Position numbers and translations under genes: made by a program
Notes under the pieces: model-generated
Database searches by the model: none
Told to the model about the DNA's origin: nothing
The model's input: only the letters and a program-made list of their open reading frames with translations
In this document: positions 7,161 through 15,007 of the stretch, in pieces
Numbering within the stretch: position 1 is the first letter of the stretch
How the letters are laid out: each line of letters opens with the position of its first letter
DNA from: JBCDCP01 sp039181495
GTDB taxonomy: Bacteria; Pseudomonadota; Alphaproteobacteria; Rhizobiales; Tepidamorphaceae
Direction of reading: 5' to 3'
Assembly (NCBI GenBank): GCA_039181495.1
Contig: JBCDCP010000057.1
Location: forward strand, 1-19,656
DNA: 19,656 nucleotides

Positions 7161-8519
7161 TTAGAGTTCTTTGCCGGCTTTGTACTCGGCCCAACGAATT
7201 GTTGCCGTTGCACCCAGTGCCGCGATGGGCTCGGGCGGCAAACGTGACGGCGCCGCATGCTCTAGATGCGTCTCAAGCAGAGGCGAAGAATGCCCGGTCG
7301 CAAGGTCCGCGGTCAACATGCCGTTGAACGTGCCCTGAACCGTACCGAGCCCATTCTGGCAACAGGCCGAATAGAGACCGTGATCGATCTCACCGAATGC
7401 CGCGACATTGTTGCGGCTGAGACAAAGACGTCCGCCCCAGCGATACTCCATCTGGACGTGCGCGAGCATTGGGAAGCGGGCGATGAAGGCCCGGTCATGG
7501 TCGCGCCCGACCGTTTCGATTCGACCCTCGGGCAACTCCATGGATGGATCGTAGGTAAAACGGTTGCGGATGACGATGCGATCGCCGCCGGTTCCCGAAA
7601 TCCGCCGAACCGTCGTGCCCATCGGATCGGCCGGGGTCGCCCCCCAGACCGGCTCGCCGCCGAGCCGTTGGATGTCGTCGGCCGTCAGGGCCTCGGTCAT
7701 GGATGCATAGGTGAAGATGTGCACAAGCCGTCGGTTGAAATGGCCAAAGCTCTCGACATGGCCATTGACCGCTAAAATGACCTTGGGTGCGTTGATTGAC
7801 CCCTTCGGTGTCTCAGCAATCCATCCGTTGCCGTTGGCATGCAGAGCGACAACCGGACTGTTCTCAAAGATCGCCACGCGGTTTCCGGTCGGACCGGATT
7901 TTAGTCCATGGGCAAGACCTCGGACATAGAGTGCGGGCTGCAGCATGACGGTGCCCGGGGTGTAGAGACCACCGCGATAGTACTCGGTGCCGGTGATGCG
8001 ATGCATAGATTGTGCATCGAGCATCTCATGTGGCTCACCCAACGCCGAAAGGTGTGTTGCGTAGTCGGCGTTGTGCTTCAGACCACGCGGGGTGGCGGCC
8101 GCATTGATCTTGCCGCTTTCTGCAAAGGCCTCCTGGGGCAGTGCGTATTCGGTTGCGGCTTCCCGCGCGAATGCGATCGCCGCGCGGTTGGCGGCAATCT
8201 GATTCCGGTCCTTGTCGAGCGAGCCACCATAGTTGTCCGAGGCCAGATCATGCGGCAGGTCGATCATGAAGCCGGAATTGCGCCCCGCGGGGCCGGACGC
8301 CACACGGGTCGCCTCCAGCACGACAACCCGGTCACCTGGGCAGAGCTGGGCAAGCCGGCGCGCAGCCGACAGACCGGCAAAGCCTGCGCCAATGACGAGC
8401 CAATCAGCAGTCTGATTATCCTCCAGCGCCCGCGGCGAATCTTGCTCCGGCAGAATTGCGTTCCAGCCGGCCGGTCCCGGATCCCTGGGCAAGCGCTTCA
8501 CATTCGTTGTTGTGTTCAT
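7161..8519 (-). CDS. FAD-dependent oxidoreductase, DAO family (PuuB/amine-oxidase-like)
   Basis: The 452-residue protein has an N-terminal Rossmann FAD site, VIGAGFAGL with Gly44, Gly46 and Gly49, and Glu69 at the end of beta-2 to bind the ribose. The RNSGFM segment (80-85) is typical of the gamma-glutamylputrescine oxidase/glycine oxidase branch of DAO enzymes. A C-terminal FAD strand includes WGGRLCLSRN and CCQNGLGTVQG. These enzymes oxidise a C-N bond of an amino acid, N-methyl amine or polyamine conjugate to an imine, with release of an aldehyde or ketone. No signal peptide is visible. It is the last gene of the seven-gene operon, and its ATG overlaps the upstream SDR stop as ATGA (8516-8519). 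Together with the PuuC-like aldehyde dehydrogenase and MttB-like protein it suggests an amine or N-methyl substrate. Confidence 0.88.
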   Translation of the reverse strand: MNTTTNVKRLPRDPGPAGWNAILPEQDSPRALEDNQTADWLVIGAGFAGLSAARRLAQLCPGDRVVVLEATRVASGPAGRNSGFMIDLPHDLASDNYGGSLDKDRNQIAANRAAIAFAREAATEYALPQEAFAESGKINAAATPRGLKHNADYATHLSALGEPHEMLDAQSMHRITGTEYYRGGLYTPGTVMLQPALYVRGLAHGLKSGPTGNRVAIFENSPVVALHANGNGWIAETPKGSINAPKVILAVNGHVESFGHFNRRLVHIFTYASMTEALTADDIQRLGGEPVWGATPADPMGTTVRRISGTGGDRIVIRNRFTYDPSMELPEGRIETVGRDHDRAFIARFPMLAHVQMEYRWGGRLCLSRNNVAAFGEIDHGLYSACCQNGLGTVQGTFNGMLTADLATGHSSPLLETHLEHAAPSRLPPEPIAALGATATIRWAEYKAGKEL

Positions 8520-9247
8520 GGCAGGCTCAACTGGCTCATGCGGCCACCATCGATTGTCCAGACCTGACCGGTGACAAACCGAGCGTCGTTGGAGGCAAGC
8601 CAGCAGATCAGCGCCGCAACATCCTCGGGTTCGCCTGTTCGGCGCAACGGATGGATACCCGCTAGCCCTGCTCGGAACGCAGCCGGATCGGGCATGGATT
8701 CAATTAAGTCCTCATTGAGGTCGGTATCGATCCAGCCGGGCGCGACGGCATTGCAGCGGATGCCATCCGGTCCATGGTCGACAGCAATGGCTCGGGTGAG
8801 GCCATGCAGACCCGCCTTTGAGGCGCCGTAGGCGGCATGTCCTGGATTGTTCGCCAGGCCCTCGACGGACCCGACATTGACGATTGCGCCGCAAGCGTCG
8901 CGCAGCATCGGTAGGGCATGCCTGATAAGCAGAAACGGAGCGGTAAGATTGACCTGCATTTGCAAGTGCCAGTCTTCAATTTTCGTCTCATCAGCTACGC
9001 CTTCGCGCATGACGCCGGCATTGTTGATCAGCACATCGAGACGGCTGGCTCGATCTTCGATTGTCCTGATGACTTGTTCCGGCGCCTCCGGGTCAGCCAG
9101 ATCAACTGCGATATCCTCAAAACCGGCCGGGCGCCGTTGCGCTGTGAACACGCGCGCGCCACGATCGGCGAGCTTCCGCGCTGTTGCTGCGCCCATGCCG
9201 CTCGATGCGCCTGTGACCAGCGCCACCTTGTCCGCAAACTGCGTCAT
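8516..9247 (-). CDS. Short-chain dehydrogenase/reductase, first of tandem pair by position
   Basis: The start at 9247 gives 243 residues (MTQFADKVALVTGAS) and forms an ATGA overlap with the stop of the upstream SDR; an in-frame start at 9289 would run 14 residues into that gene. Classical motifs: TGASSGMG (12-19), NNAG, Asn100, Ser127, Tyr140, Lys144, VAPGWIDT and TIDGG. The strand-2 end reads AQRRP with no acidic residue, which favours NADP(H) or relaxed cofactor choice, unlike the neighbouring SDR. The substrate is unknown. The ATGA junctions at both ends place it firmly inside the operon, between the other SDR and the FAD oxidoreductase. A weak GGGAAG site lies upstream, so translation probably depends on coupling. 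Confidence 0.88.
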   Translation of the reverse strand: MTQFADKVALVTGASSGMGAATARKLADRGARVFTAQRRPAGFEDIAVDLADPEAPEQVIRTIEDRASRLDVLINNAGVMREGVADETKIEDWHLQMQVNLTAPFLLIRHALPMLRDACGAIVNVGSVEGLANNPGHAAYGASKAGLHGLTRAIAVDHGPDGIRCNAVAPGWIDTDLNEDLIESMPDPAAFRAGLAGIHPLRRTGEPEDVAALICWLASNDARFVTGQVWTIDGGRMSQLSLP

Positions 9248-9981
9248 ATGACGGGCTTCCCGCCGTTCACTTCGAGTAGCGCGCCACACATGTAGCGGGC
9301 TTCATCGGAAGCAAGAAACGCGACCACATCGGCAATGTCCTCCGGCGCTGCCAGCCGCCCCAGCGGGACAGATTGCGCCAGATCATCGATCGCATGTGTG
9401 GGGTCGAGCCCGCGAGCCGCGAAGCCTGAACGCAGCATGGCTGTGTCGACTTCGTTCGGGCACACCGCGTTGACCCTGATGTTCTGATGGGCGTGATCGC
9501 GGCCAAGACATTGCGTCAGCGAGGCGAGAGCCGCCTTGGACATCACGTAGAGCGGATGATTGGGGCCGGGGTGCAGACCCCAACATGAGGCTGTGTTGAT
9601 GATGGCGCCACCACCGTCGGCTGCCATTATCGGGATCGCCGCCCGGCAGAGCCTGAATGGGGCCTCTATGTTGACCGCCATGGTCAGCGCAAGATCGTCA
9701 TCGGTGGCTTGCGTTATGTCACCGCGTGCGATCACGCCTGCATTGCTGCAGAGGATATCCAACCCCGCCATGACCTCTCTTGCGGCATGTGGGAGCTGGT
9801 CGCAAAACGCTGCGTCGCGCAGATCGCCAGGCAAGTGATAGTCCGCTTCGACGCCATCCAACGTCCGGTCTGTCGCTGCTACAGTGGCGCCGCCATCGCG
9901 CAGCACTTTGACGATGGCCTGGCCTATGCCACCGGCTGCACCGGTGACCAAGGCGGTCTGCCCTGCAAACCGCGTGGCCAT
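9244..9981 (-). CDS. Short-chain dehydrogenase/reductase, second of tandem pair by position
   Basis: This 245-residue SDR has TGAAGGIG (13-20), Asp38 at the end of beta-2 (NAD preference), CSNAG, Asn104, Ser132, Tyr145, Lys149, CPNEVDT and VNGG near the end. I chose the ATG at 9981 because MATRFAGQTALVTG begins at the usual SDR distance from the glycine motif. A GTG at 10017 with AGGAG just upstream would add 12 residues and stand 16 bases from the MttB stop, so the start is uncertain. Its stop overlaps the next SDR start as ATGA. The two SDRs are clearly different in sequence and in predicted cofactor, so they probably catalyse separate steps, or opposite faces of the same carbon, rather than being a recent duplication. 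Confidence 0.86.
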   Translation of the reverse strand: MATRFAGQTALVTGAAGGIGQAIVKVLRDGGATVAATDRTLDGVEADYHLPGDLRDAAFCDQLPHAAREVMAGLDILCSNAGVIARGDITQATDDDLALTMAVNIEAPFRLCRAAIPIMAADGGGAIINTASCWGLHPGPNHPLYVMSKAALASLTQCLGRDHAHQNIRVNAVCPNEVDTAMLRSGFAARGLDPTHAIDDLAQSVPLGRLAAPEDIADVVAFLASDEARYMCGALLEVNGGKPVI

Positions 9982-10033
9982 TTTTGGCCCAGGATCGGAC
10001 GGAAAACCGCGGTCCACTTCTCCTGATCCTGCT

Positions 10034-11599
10034 CTAGTGGTCCTGATTGAGGGCGTCGACGGCCGGGATTTCGCGCTCGCGGCGGGCGATGTAGTCGCGC
10101 AGAGCTTCGTCTATCCCCGCATCAAGCTTGGGCTCCTCATAGGCATCCAGCAATTCACGGGCATGCTCGAGGGCACGCTGTGTGATCTCCTTGGACCCAT
10201 CGGCGATCCACTGCTCGACGGAATTGTTGTCGAACAGCTCCGGCATGAAATAGGCGCGCTGGAAATTGGCCTGCGTGTGCGGGTGGCCGAGATAGTGGCC
10301 GCCGGGTCCGATGTCCCGGACAGCGGCGAGCGCTTCATCGAAATCATCCCAGCGCACGCCTTCGGCCATGCGATAGGCCATGGCGCACTGCTCAGCGTCG
10401 ACGACAAATTTGGCGATCGAGCAGTGCATGCCGGCTTCATTCCAACCGGCTGAATGCCAGATATAGTTGGCGCCCGACAGCATCACCGCCATCAGCGTGG
10501 TGGCGCTTTCGTAGCCCGCCTGGGCATCGAAGGTCTTGGCGCCGCCAAGCGTGTTCGAGGTGCGCCATGGCACCCGGTAGTAGCGTGCCATCTGACCGAT
10601 CATGAAGTTCATCAGGCTGATCTCGGGCGTGCCGGCCATGGGCGCCCCGGACTTCATCGATACGGTCGAGAGGTAATGGCCGTAGATCGCCGGGCAGCCC
10701 TTTCGGACAACCTGTGTGTAGGCGAGTGCGGATAGGGCTTCGGCGTTAAGCTGCGCTACGGTGGGTGCAACGGAAGCCGGTGTGTTCGCGCCACCCAGCA
10801 CGAAGGGGGAGCACAGCACGGGCTGGTTCTTGCGGCAGAACGCGCGCATGGCGCCGAGCATGGTCTCGTCCCAGACCAGCGGCGAGTTGCCATTGCAGTT
10901 TCCGGTCACGACCGGGTGCTGCTCCATAACCTCTTCACCGAAGAGGATGGCACACATCTCAATGACATCCTCGGCGTTCTTGGGGCTGGTGGTCATGCCC
11001 ATGAACGTCTTATCGGAGTGCTTCATCGAGGAGTAGGTGATGCGCAGATGCCGATGCGCCACCACGTGATCCATGGGTTCGACAATGTGATGGGCCGATG
11101 AGTGAATTGCCGGCAGCATGTGGCTGAGCTTGTGGAAGGTCGCAAGGTCGTCGAGCGTAGGTCCGCGGCGGACATCATCTAGGTCGCGCAGATATGGCGC
11201 GCCGGTCATCGGCACGAAGATTGAGCGGTCTTTGCCGAAGGGCAGGTTCTTGGCTGGATCGCGCGCAAGATAGGTGAAGCTCTCAGGGATCGTTTTGATC
11301 AGTTCGCGTACCAGTCCGCGGTCGAGATGGACGCGCTCGCCGCGGACGTCCGCGCCGGCCTTGCGCCAATCCTCGAGCGCAATGTCATCTCGAAAGACAA
11401 CGCCGACGTCTTCGAGAATGTCCATGGAGGCCGCGTCGATCTTTTCGACCTGTTCGGCGTCGAGCGGTTCGGTGAGCGGCAGCTTGCGCGTGAGCGCGGG
11501 CAGCATGGTGATGTCGTGCGCAGTCCGGATTTCGCGCCGCGCCCCACGGCCACCGCGTCGGGCGCGCGGCGTTTGATCACTGGTTTCGATAGCTGTCAT
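10034..11599 (-). CDS. MttB-family protein (trimethylamine methyltransferase-like), non-pyrrolysine
   Basis: At 521 residues this is close to the length of the MttB superfamily (COG5598), TIM-barrel proteins that move methyl groups from quaternary or tertiary amines to a corrinoid protein. Recognisable parts are the N-terminal helix (EKIDAASMDILEDVGV), the SAHHIVEP and MGMTTSPKNAED segments, the NGNSPLVWDE loop and a glycine-rich C-terminal part (DIGPGGHYLGHPHT). There is no in-frame amber codon inside the gene; TAG appears only as the terminal stop. It is therefore a non-pyrrolysine member, like the glycine betaine, proline betaine or carnitine demethylases. Residues 12-25 contain seven arginines, as I recall for alphaproteobacterial homologues. 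The start overlaps the aldehyde dehydrogenase stop as ATGA. No corrinoid protein, reductive activator or methyl-THF partner lies in the window, so methyl transfer is a family inference; the substrate is unknown. Confidence 0.87.
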   Translation of the reverse strand: MTAIETSDQTPRARRGGRGARREIRTAHDITMLPALTRKLPLTEPLDAEQVEKIDAASMDILEDVGVVFRDDIALEDWRKAGADVRGERVHLDRGLVRELIKTIPESFTYLARDPAKNLPFGKDRSIFVPMTGAPYLRDLDDVRRGPTLDDLATFHKLSHMLPAIHSSAHHIVEPMDHVVAHRHLRITYSSMKHSDKTFMGMTTSPKNAEDVIEMCAILFGEEVMEQHPVVTGNCNGNSPLVWDETMLGAMRAFCRKNQPVLCSPFVLGGANTPASVAPTVAQLNAEALSALAYTQVVRKGCPAIYGHYLSTVSMKSGAPMAGTPEISLMNFMIGQMARYYRVPWRTSNTLGGAKTFDAQAGYESATTLMAVMLSGANYIWHSAGWNEAGMHCSIAKFVVDAEQCAMAYRMAEGVRWDDFDEALAAVRDIGPGGHYLGHPHTQANFQRAYFMPELFDNNSVEQWIADGSKEITQRALEHARELLDAYEEPKLDAGIDEALRDYIARREREIPAVDALNQDH

Positions 11600-13086
11600 C
11601 CCACATCATCCGCGTCAGCTGGATCGCTCAAGTCGATCCAAATGGTCTTCAGTTCGGTGTACTGATCATGGGCGTGGACGCCGTTGTCCCGGCCGCCAAA
11701 GCCGGACTGCTTGTAGCCGCCAAACGGTGTCGTGATATCGCCCTCGCCATAGCAATTGATGGTCACCGTGCCGGCGCGGATGTCGCGGGCGGCGCGGATC
11801 GCTTTGCGGGCATTGGCCGAGAACACCGATGCTGCGAGGCCGTACTCGGTATCGTTTGCGAGCATCACCGCCTCGTCGGCGGACGCGACTTCAATGACCG
11901 ACAGGATCGGGCCGAAAATCTCCTCCTTGGCGCGAATGTCATCGGGGGCAATCTCGTAGATCGTCGGCGGGATGTAGGGGCCATCCGCCTTGCCGCCGGT
12001 CAGCGCCTCGCCGGTGAGATAGCCTGATACCTTGGTGAGATGATCGGCATCGACCAGTGCGCCAAGATGGTTTGCGGGGTCGAGTGGGTCGCCGGTGCGC
12101 CAGTCCCGCACGCGGGCGAGAATGCGCTCGATCAGCGGTTCCTTGATCGCCTTGTGAACGATCAGCCGCGAGTTGGCTGAGCAGTTTTCGCCCATGTTCC
12201 AGAAGGCGGCGTTCACGACATGGGATGCAACAAGATCGAGATGCTCGGCATCCTCCAGCACAATGGCCGGGTTCTTGCCGCCGCATTCGAGCGTCACCTT
12301 TTTGATGTTGGAGTCGGCCGCATAGTGTAGGAAGCGTCTGCCGGTTTCGGTTGAACCGGTGAAGCTCACCATGTCGACATCCATGTGCCGGCCCAGCGGT
12401 TCGCCGACGCTTGGACCGTCGCCGGGCAACACCTGAAGCACACCGCGTGGCAGGCCCGCTTCGGATGCAAGCTCGGCGATCCGGAGCGCGGTCATGGAGG
12501 TTTGTTCAGCCGGCTTAACAATGACTGAGCAACCAGCAGCCAGCGCCGGGCCGATCTTCCAGGCCATCATCAGGGCCGGGAAATTCCACGGCAGGACGGC
12601 CGCCACCACACCAATCGGCTCACGCACGATCAGTCCCATGGCGTCGTCGCCGGTCGGGGCCACTTGGTCATACAGTTTGTCGATCGCTTCGGCGTGCCAC
12701 TTGATGGTGTGGATCGTCTCGGGAATGTCGATGGTCTCGCAATCCCGGATCGGCTTGCCGCTCTCAAGACTTTCGAGCACGGCAAGTTCACGCCGGTTGC
12801 GCGTCATCAGTTTGGCCAGACGGATCAGCGCATCCTTGCGATCGGCCGGGTGCATTTTCGACCAACGGCCCTGATCGAAGGCTTCGCGGGCTTTCTGAAC
12901 GGCCAGATCGACGTCGGACGCATCGCAGGCAGCGATGTCGCAGATCGGCTCACCGGTGGCCGGGTTGACGGTGGCCATGGCCGCACCGGAGCCGGCGCGG
13001 AACTTGCCATCGATGAAAGCTGAGCGGGGCAGGGCGATGGCATCGGCGATCGCTGCATAGTCGTCGCGGGTCAGCAATTCAGTCAT
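11596..13086 (-). CDS. NAD(P)+-dependent aldehyde dehydrogenase, PuuC-like
   Basis: This 496-residue protein has full ALDH-superfamily length and motifs: PWNFP with Asn168, KPAEQ with Lys191, FTGSTETG (242-249), the general base Glu267 (LECGGKNP) and the nucleophile Cys302 (MGENCSANSR). The overall pattern is closest to gamma-glutamyl-gamma-aminobutyraldehyde/betaine aldehyde-type enzymes. It should oxidise an aldehyde, probably one made by the neighbouring lyase or FAD oxidase, to a carboxylate. The GGGAGG site seven bases before the ATG lies inside the upstream gene, and the start overlaps that gene's stop as ATGA. If the upstream lyase makes alpha-ketoglutarate semialdehyde, this would be the semialdehyde dehydrogenase, but that link is only inferred. 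Confidence 0.93.
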   Translation of the reverse strand: MTELLTRDDYAAIADAIALPRSAFIDGKFRAGSGAAMATVNPATGEPICDIAACDASDVDLAVQKAREAFDQGRWSKMHPADRKDALIRLAKLMTRNRRELAVLESLESGKPIRDCETIDIPETIHTIKWHAEAIDKLYDQVAPTGDDAMGLIVREPIGVVAAVLPWNFPALMMAWKIGPALAAGCSVIVKPAEQTSMTALRIAELASEAGLPRGVLQVLPGDGPSVGEPLGRHMDVDMVSFTGSTETGRRFLHYAADSNIKKVTLECGGKNPAIVLEDAEHLDLVASHVVNAAFWNMGENCSANSRLIVHKAIKEPLIERILARVRDWRTGDPLDPANHLGALVDADHLTKVSGYLTGEALTGGKADGPYIPPTIYEIAPDDIRAKEEIFGPILSVIEVASADEAVMLANDTEYGLAASVFSANARKAIRAARDIRAGTVTINCYGEGDITTPFGGYKQSGFGGRDNGVHAHDQYTELKTIWIDLSDPADADDVG

Positions 13087-14024
13087 TGAGCGGCCTCCCG
13101 TTGAACGTTGTCTTTGCCCACTTGTCCGGTGGTAATTCTGGCGATGGCTGCATCCATCGTGCGAATGACCTCATCGAGTGCGCGTTTGTCATCTTTGTTG
13201 AGCGGTTGAAGCGGTTTACGTGGCGGCCCGACGTCGATGCCGCGCAGTGACAGCCCGTATTTGATGCTTTGGACGAATTTACCGCCCTGCTCGAGCACGG
13301 CCATCAGGGGCAGCATGGCCGACATGATCGCGCGGCCCTTGGTGAAATCACCTTCGAGGGCGCAAGCCTGATACAGTGCGATGTGAGCTTCGGGCGCGAA
13401 GTTCGAGCCAGCGCAGACCCAACTCCGCGCGCCCCATGCGAAGAACTCCAGCGCCTGGTCATCCATGCCGCAGGACAGCTGGATATGGGGGTAGTCGCGC
13501 GCCAGCATGTGCAGCCGGTTGATGTCGCCCGAGCTCTCCTTGATGGCGCAGAAATTTGGCGAACGACCGAGCCGGTCTAGCGTTTCTTCGTCCATGTCGA
13601 CGCTCATGCGACCGGGATAGTTGTAGAGCATCACTGGCAGATTGACTGCGCGGTCGATCGCCAGCGCATGCAATGCAATCTCGCGCCCTGTCGGAAAGGC
13701 ATAAGGCGGCGTTGCCACCAACAGCGCATCGGCGCCCCGCGCTTTTGCCGCCTCTGCAAACATGATCGAATCCTCGGTGCGGATCGCGCCGGTCCCGATG
13801 ATCAGTGGCAGCCGGCCGCCGATCACATCGCGCGCCACTTCCATCATGCGGATCCGCTCTTCCGGGGTCTGGGCGTAATACTCGCCGGTGGTGCCGGCTA
13901 CGATGATGCCATGGACGCCGGCGGCGATGAGAGCCTCGGTCTGCTCAGCAAACCGCGCCTCGTCGATTGAGAAATCATCCCGGTAAGGGGTGACGATCGG
14001 CGTATAGATGCCTTCAAATCGCAT
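13083..14024 (-). CDS. Dihydrodipicolinate synthase/N-acetylneuraminate lyase-family enzyme
   Basis: This 313-residue TIM-barrel class I lyase shows the family signature AGTTGEYY (TTGE at 45-48), the catalytic Tyr134 in YNYPGR and the Schiff-base Lys162 in IKESSGD. Members of this family condense or split pyruvate aldols, or dehydrate and deaminate sugar acids and hydroxyproline-derived pyrrolines. In a catabolic operon with a FAD oxidase and an aldehyde dehydrogenase, biosynthetic lysine function is unlikely; a degradative lyase, dehydratase or deaminase is better supported. It starts 11 bases inside the GntR gene, with AGGAA upstream, and its stop overlaps the ALDH start as ATGA. Keto-deoxy-sugar-acid dehydratase and pyrroline-4-hydroxy-2-carboxylate deaminase are the two most natural alternatives. 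Confidence 0.9.
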   Translation of the reverse strand: MRFEGIYTPIVTPYRDDFSIDEARFAEQTEALIAAGVHGIIVAGTTGEYYAQTPEERIRMMEVARDVIGGRLPLIIGTGAIRTEDSIMFAEAAKARGADALLVATPPYAFPTGREIALHALAIDRAVNLPVMLYNYPGRMSVDMDEETLDRLGRSPNFCAIKESSGDINRLHMLARDYPHIQLSCGMDDQALEFFAWGARSWVCAGSNFAPEAHIALYQACALEGDFTKGRAIMSAMLPLMAVLEQGGKFVQSIKYGLSLRGIDVGPPRKPLQPLNKDDKRALDEVIRTMDAAIARITTGQVGKDNVQREAAQ

Positions 14025-14754
14025 CTGACCTGTTCCTTGTGATGTCCGTTGTCTGCAACGGTAGAGGATCGGGCTGGACGTAGCGGGCCATACGGTCCCG
14101 GCTGAGATCCCAATGCTGCAATGTCAGCTCCGCTGCGTCCTCTGCATTCCGATCCTCGATGGCCGCGATCATCGCATCGTGCTGGTCGGCGGCCTTCAGC
14201 ACCAGCATCCGTTCCGTGCCGGATTCGGGATGGTAGAAGGTCTGGCCGAGCCGGGTGTGGTCAATCAGCAGCCGGTTGAGCGACGGCATGAGGTAGGCAT
14301 TGTGCGCCATCTCGCCGATGAGGGCGTGAAAGCGATGGTTGTTCAACGCTGCTTCCGCACCATCGCCCATCTGGATCGCCTTACGGAAAACGCCCTGCGT
14401 CGCCTTGAGCTCACCAAGCTGCTCTGTGGACCGGTTCTTAGCGGCCAGACGTGCCGCGGTCGCGTAAATCAGGGGCGCGGTCTGAAAGAAAGACCGCATC
14501 ACCGCAAAATCCATCGAGGAAACGCGTGCCCCACGATTTGGCTGCAGCGTGATGAATCCTTCTCCGGAAAGCAGCTGCAGGACCTCGCGCAAAGGGGTGC
14601 GCGACAGGCCATAGTGATTGGCCAGCTCGGTCTCGTCGAGATCGCTGCCCGGCGCGATGACACGTGTCAGGATGCCGGCGCGTAACTCATCCGCGCAGGC
14701 CTGTTTGCCGTTGGTCCCCGCGCGCCGCCGCGGGCTGTCTGAAGTGAGTGACAT
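14014..14754 (-). CDS. GntR-family transcriptional regulator with FCD ligand domain
   Basis: The 246-residue protein has an N-terminal winged helix (about 18-80) with LANHYGLSRTPLREVLQLLSGEG around the recognition helix, and a helical FCD domain (about 88-222). FCD metal-ligand positions can be seen at Asn139, His143, His192 and His214; the first is Asn rather than the more usual Asp. Such proteins are usually dimeric repressors released by a carboxylate metabolite of the pathway. It is the first gene of the seven-gene operon and is divergent from the solute-binding protein gene. Candidate operators lie 28-48 bases before its start, so it probably represses itself and the operon, and possibly the transporter gene. 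The ribosome-binding site is weak. Confidence 0.92.
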   Translation of the reverse strand: MSLTSDSPRRRAGTNGKQACADELRAGILTRVIAPGSDLDETELANHYGLSRTPLREVLQLLSGEGFITLQPNRGARVSSMDFAVMRSFFQTAPLIYATAARLAAKNRSTEQLGELKATQGVFRKAIQMGDGAEAALNNHRFHALIGEMAHNAYLMPSLNRLLIDHTRLGQTFYHPESGTERMLVLKAADQHDAMIAAIEDRNAEDAAELTLQHWDLSRDRMARYVQPDPLPLQTTDITRNRSDAI

Positions 14755-14781
14755 CGCCGTTTACAACGTCATGCATTGTAT

Positions 14782-14802
14782 TTGTGTACGAAATGTATAC
14801 GA
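14782..14802. promoter_or_regulatory. Candidate GntR/FCD operators, two tandem GT-nn-AC elements
   Basis: Two near-identical ten-base elements, TTGTGTACGA (14782-14791) and ATGTATACGA (14793-14802), lie eleven bases apart, about one helical turn. Both have the GT-two bases-AC core of many FCD-type GntR operators; the second contains the palindrome GTATAC. On the minus strand a TACAAT hexamer (14780-14775) next to them could be the -10 box for the GntR operon, with the elements covering the spacer, a layout that suits autorepression. No good -35 box is visible. This is a pattern-based assignment. Confidence 0.5.
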
Positions 14803-14847
14803 TAAGCAGATGCGCGGTCAATCACTATCGCCGCATCGGGAGATCGC

Positions 14848-14875
14848 TTCAGAACGCTATTTCTGAACGTTTTTT
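14848..14875 (+). promoter_or_regulatory. Inverted repeat followed by T-run in the leader of the solute-binding protein gene
   Basis: A perfect seven-base inverted repeat, TTCAGAA (14848-14854) and TTCTGAA (14861-14867), has a six-base spacer and is followed by CG and six T (14870-14875). It could be an operator palindrome or a weak intrinsic terminator/attenuator in the leader of the transporter transcript. The stem is AT-rich, so as an RNA hairpin it would be weak; the operator reading seems at least as likely. Confidence 0.4.
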
Positions 14876-14993
14876 CATGCGCGTGGCGGGATTTGGTGCC
14901 GCTTTTGGCGCATGATCGGTCGTGCAGGCCCCTAGCAATGGGGGATCAGATTGGTAACGTACGGTTGGGGAACACACGACCCAAAACAAAACC

Positions 14994-15007
14994 GGGAGAG
15001 AACATTG
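14994..15007 (+). promoter_or_regulatory. Ribosome-binding site with TTG start of the solute-binding protein gene
   Basis: GGGAGAG at 14994-15000 stands four bases before a TTG at 15005-15007. This start gives MSNKHEEQIL directly ahead of the Tat signal peptide. The earlier in-frame TTG at 14951 has no comparable site and would add 18 residues of unrelated sequence. No ATG is available between them. Confidence 0.65.

Noticed and set aside
10034..10036. Amber codon at the end of the MttB-like gene as possible pyrrolysine readthrough
   Set aside because: The protein is already full length at this TAG, and pyrrolysine in MttB lies well inside the barrel. Translation past it would run into the next SDR's leader.
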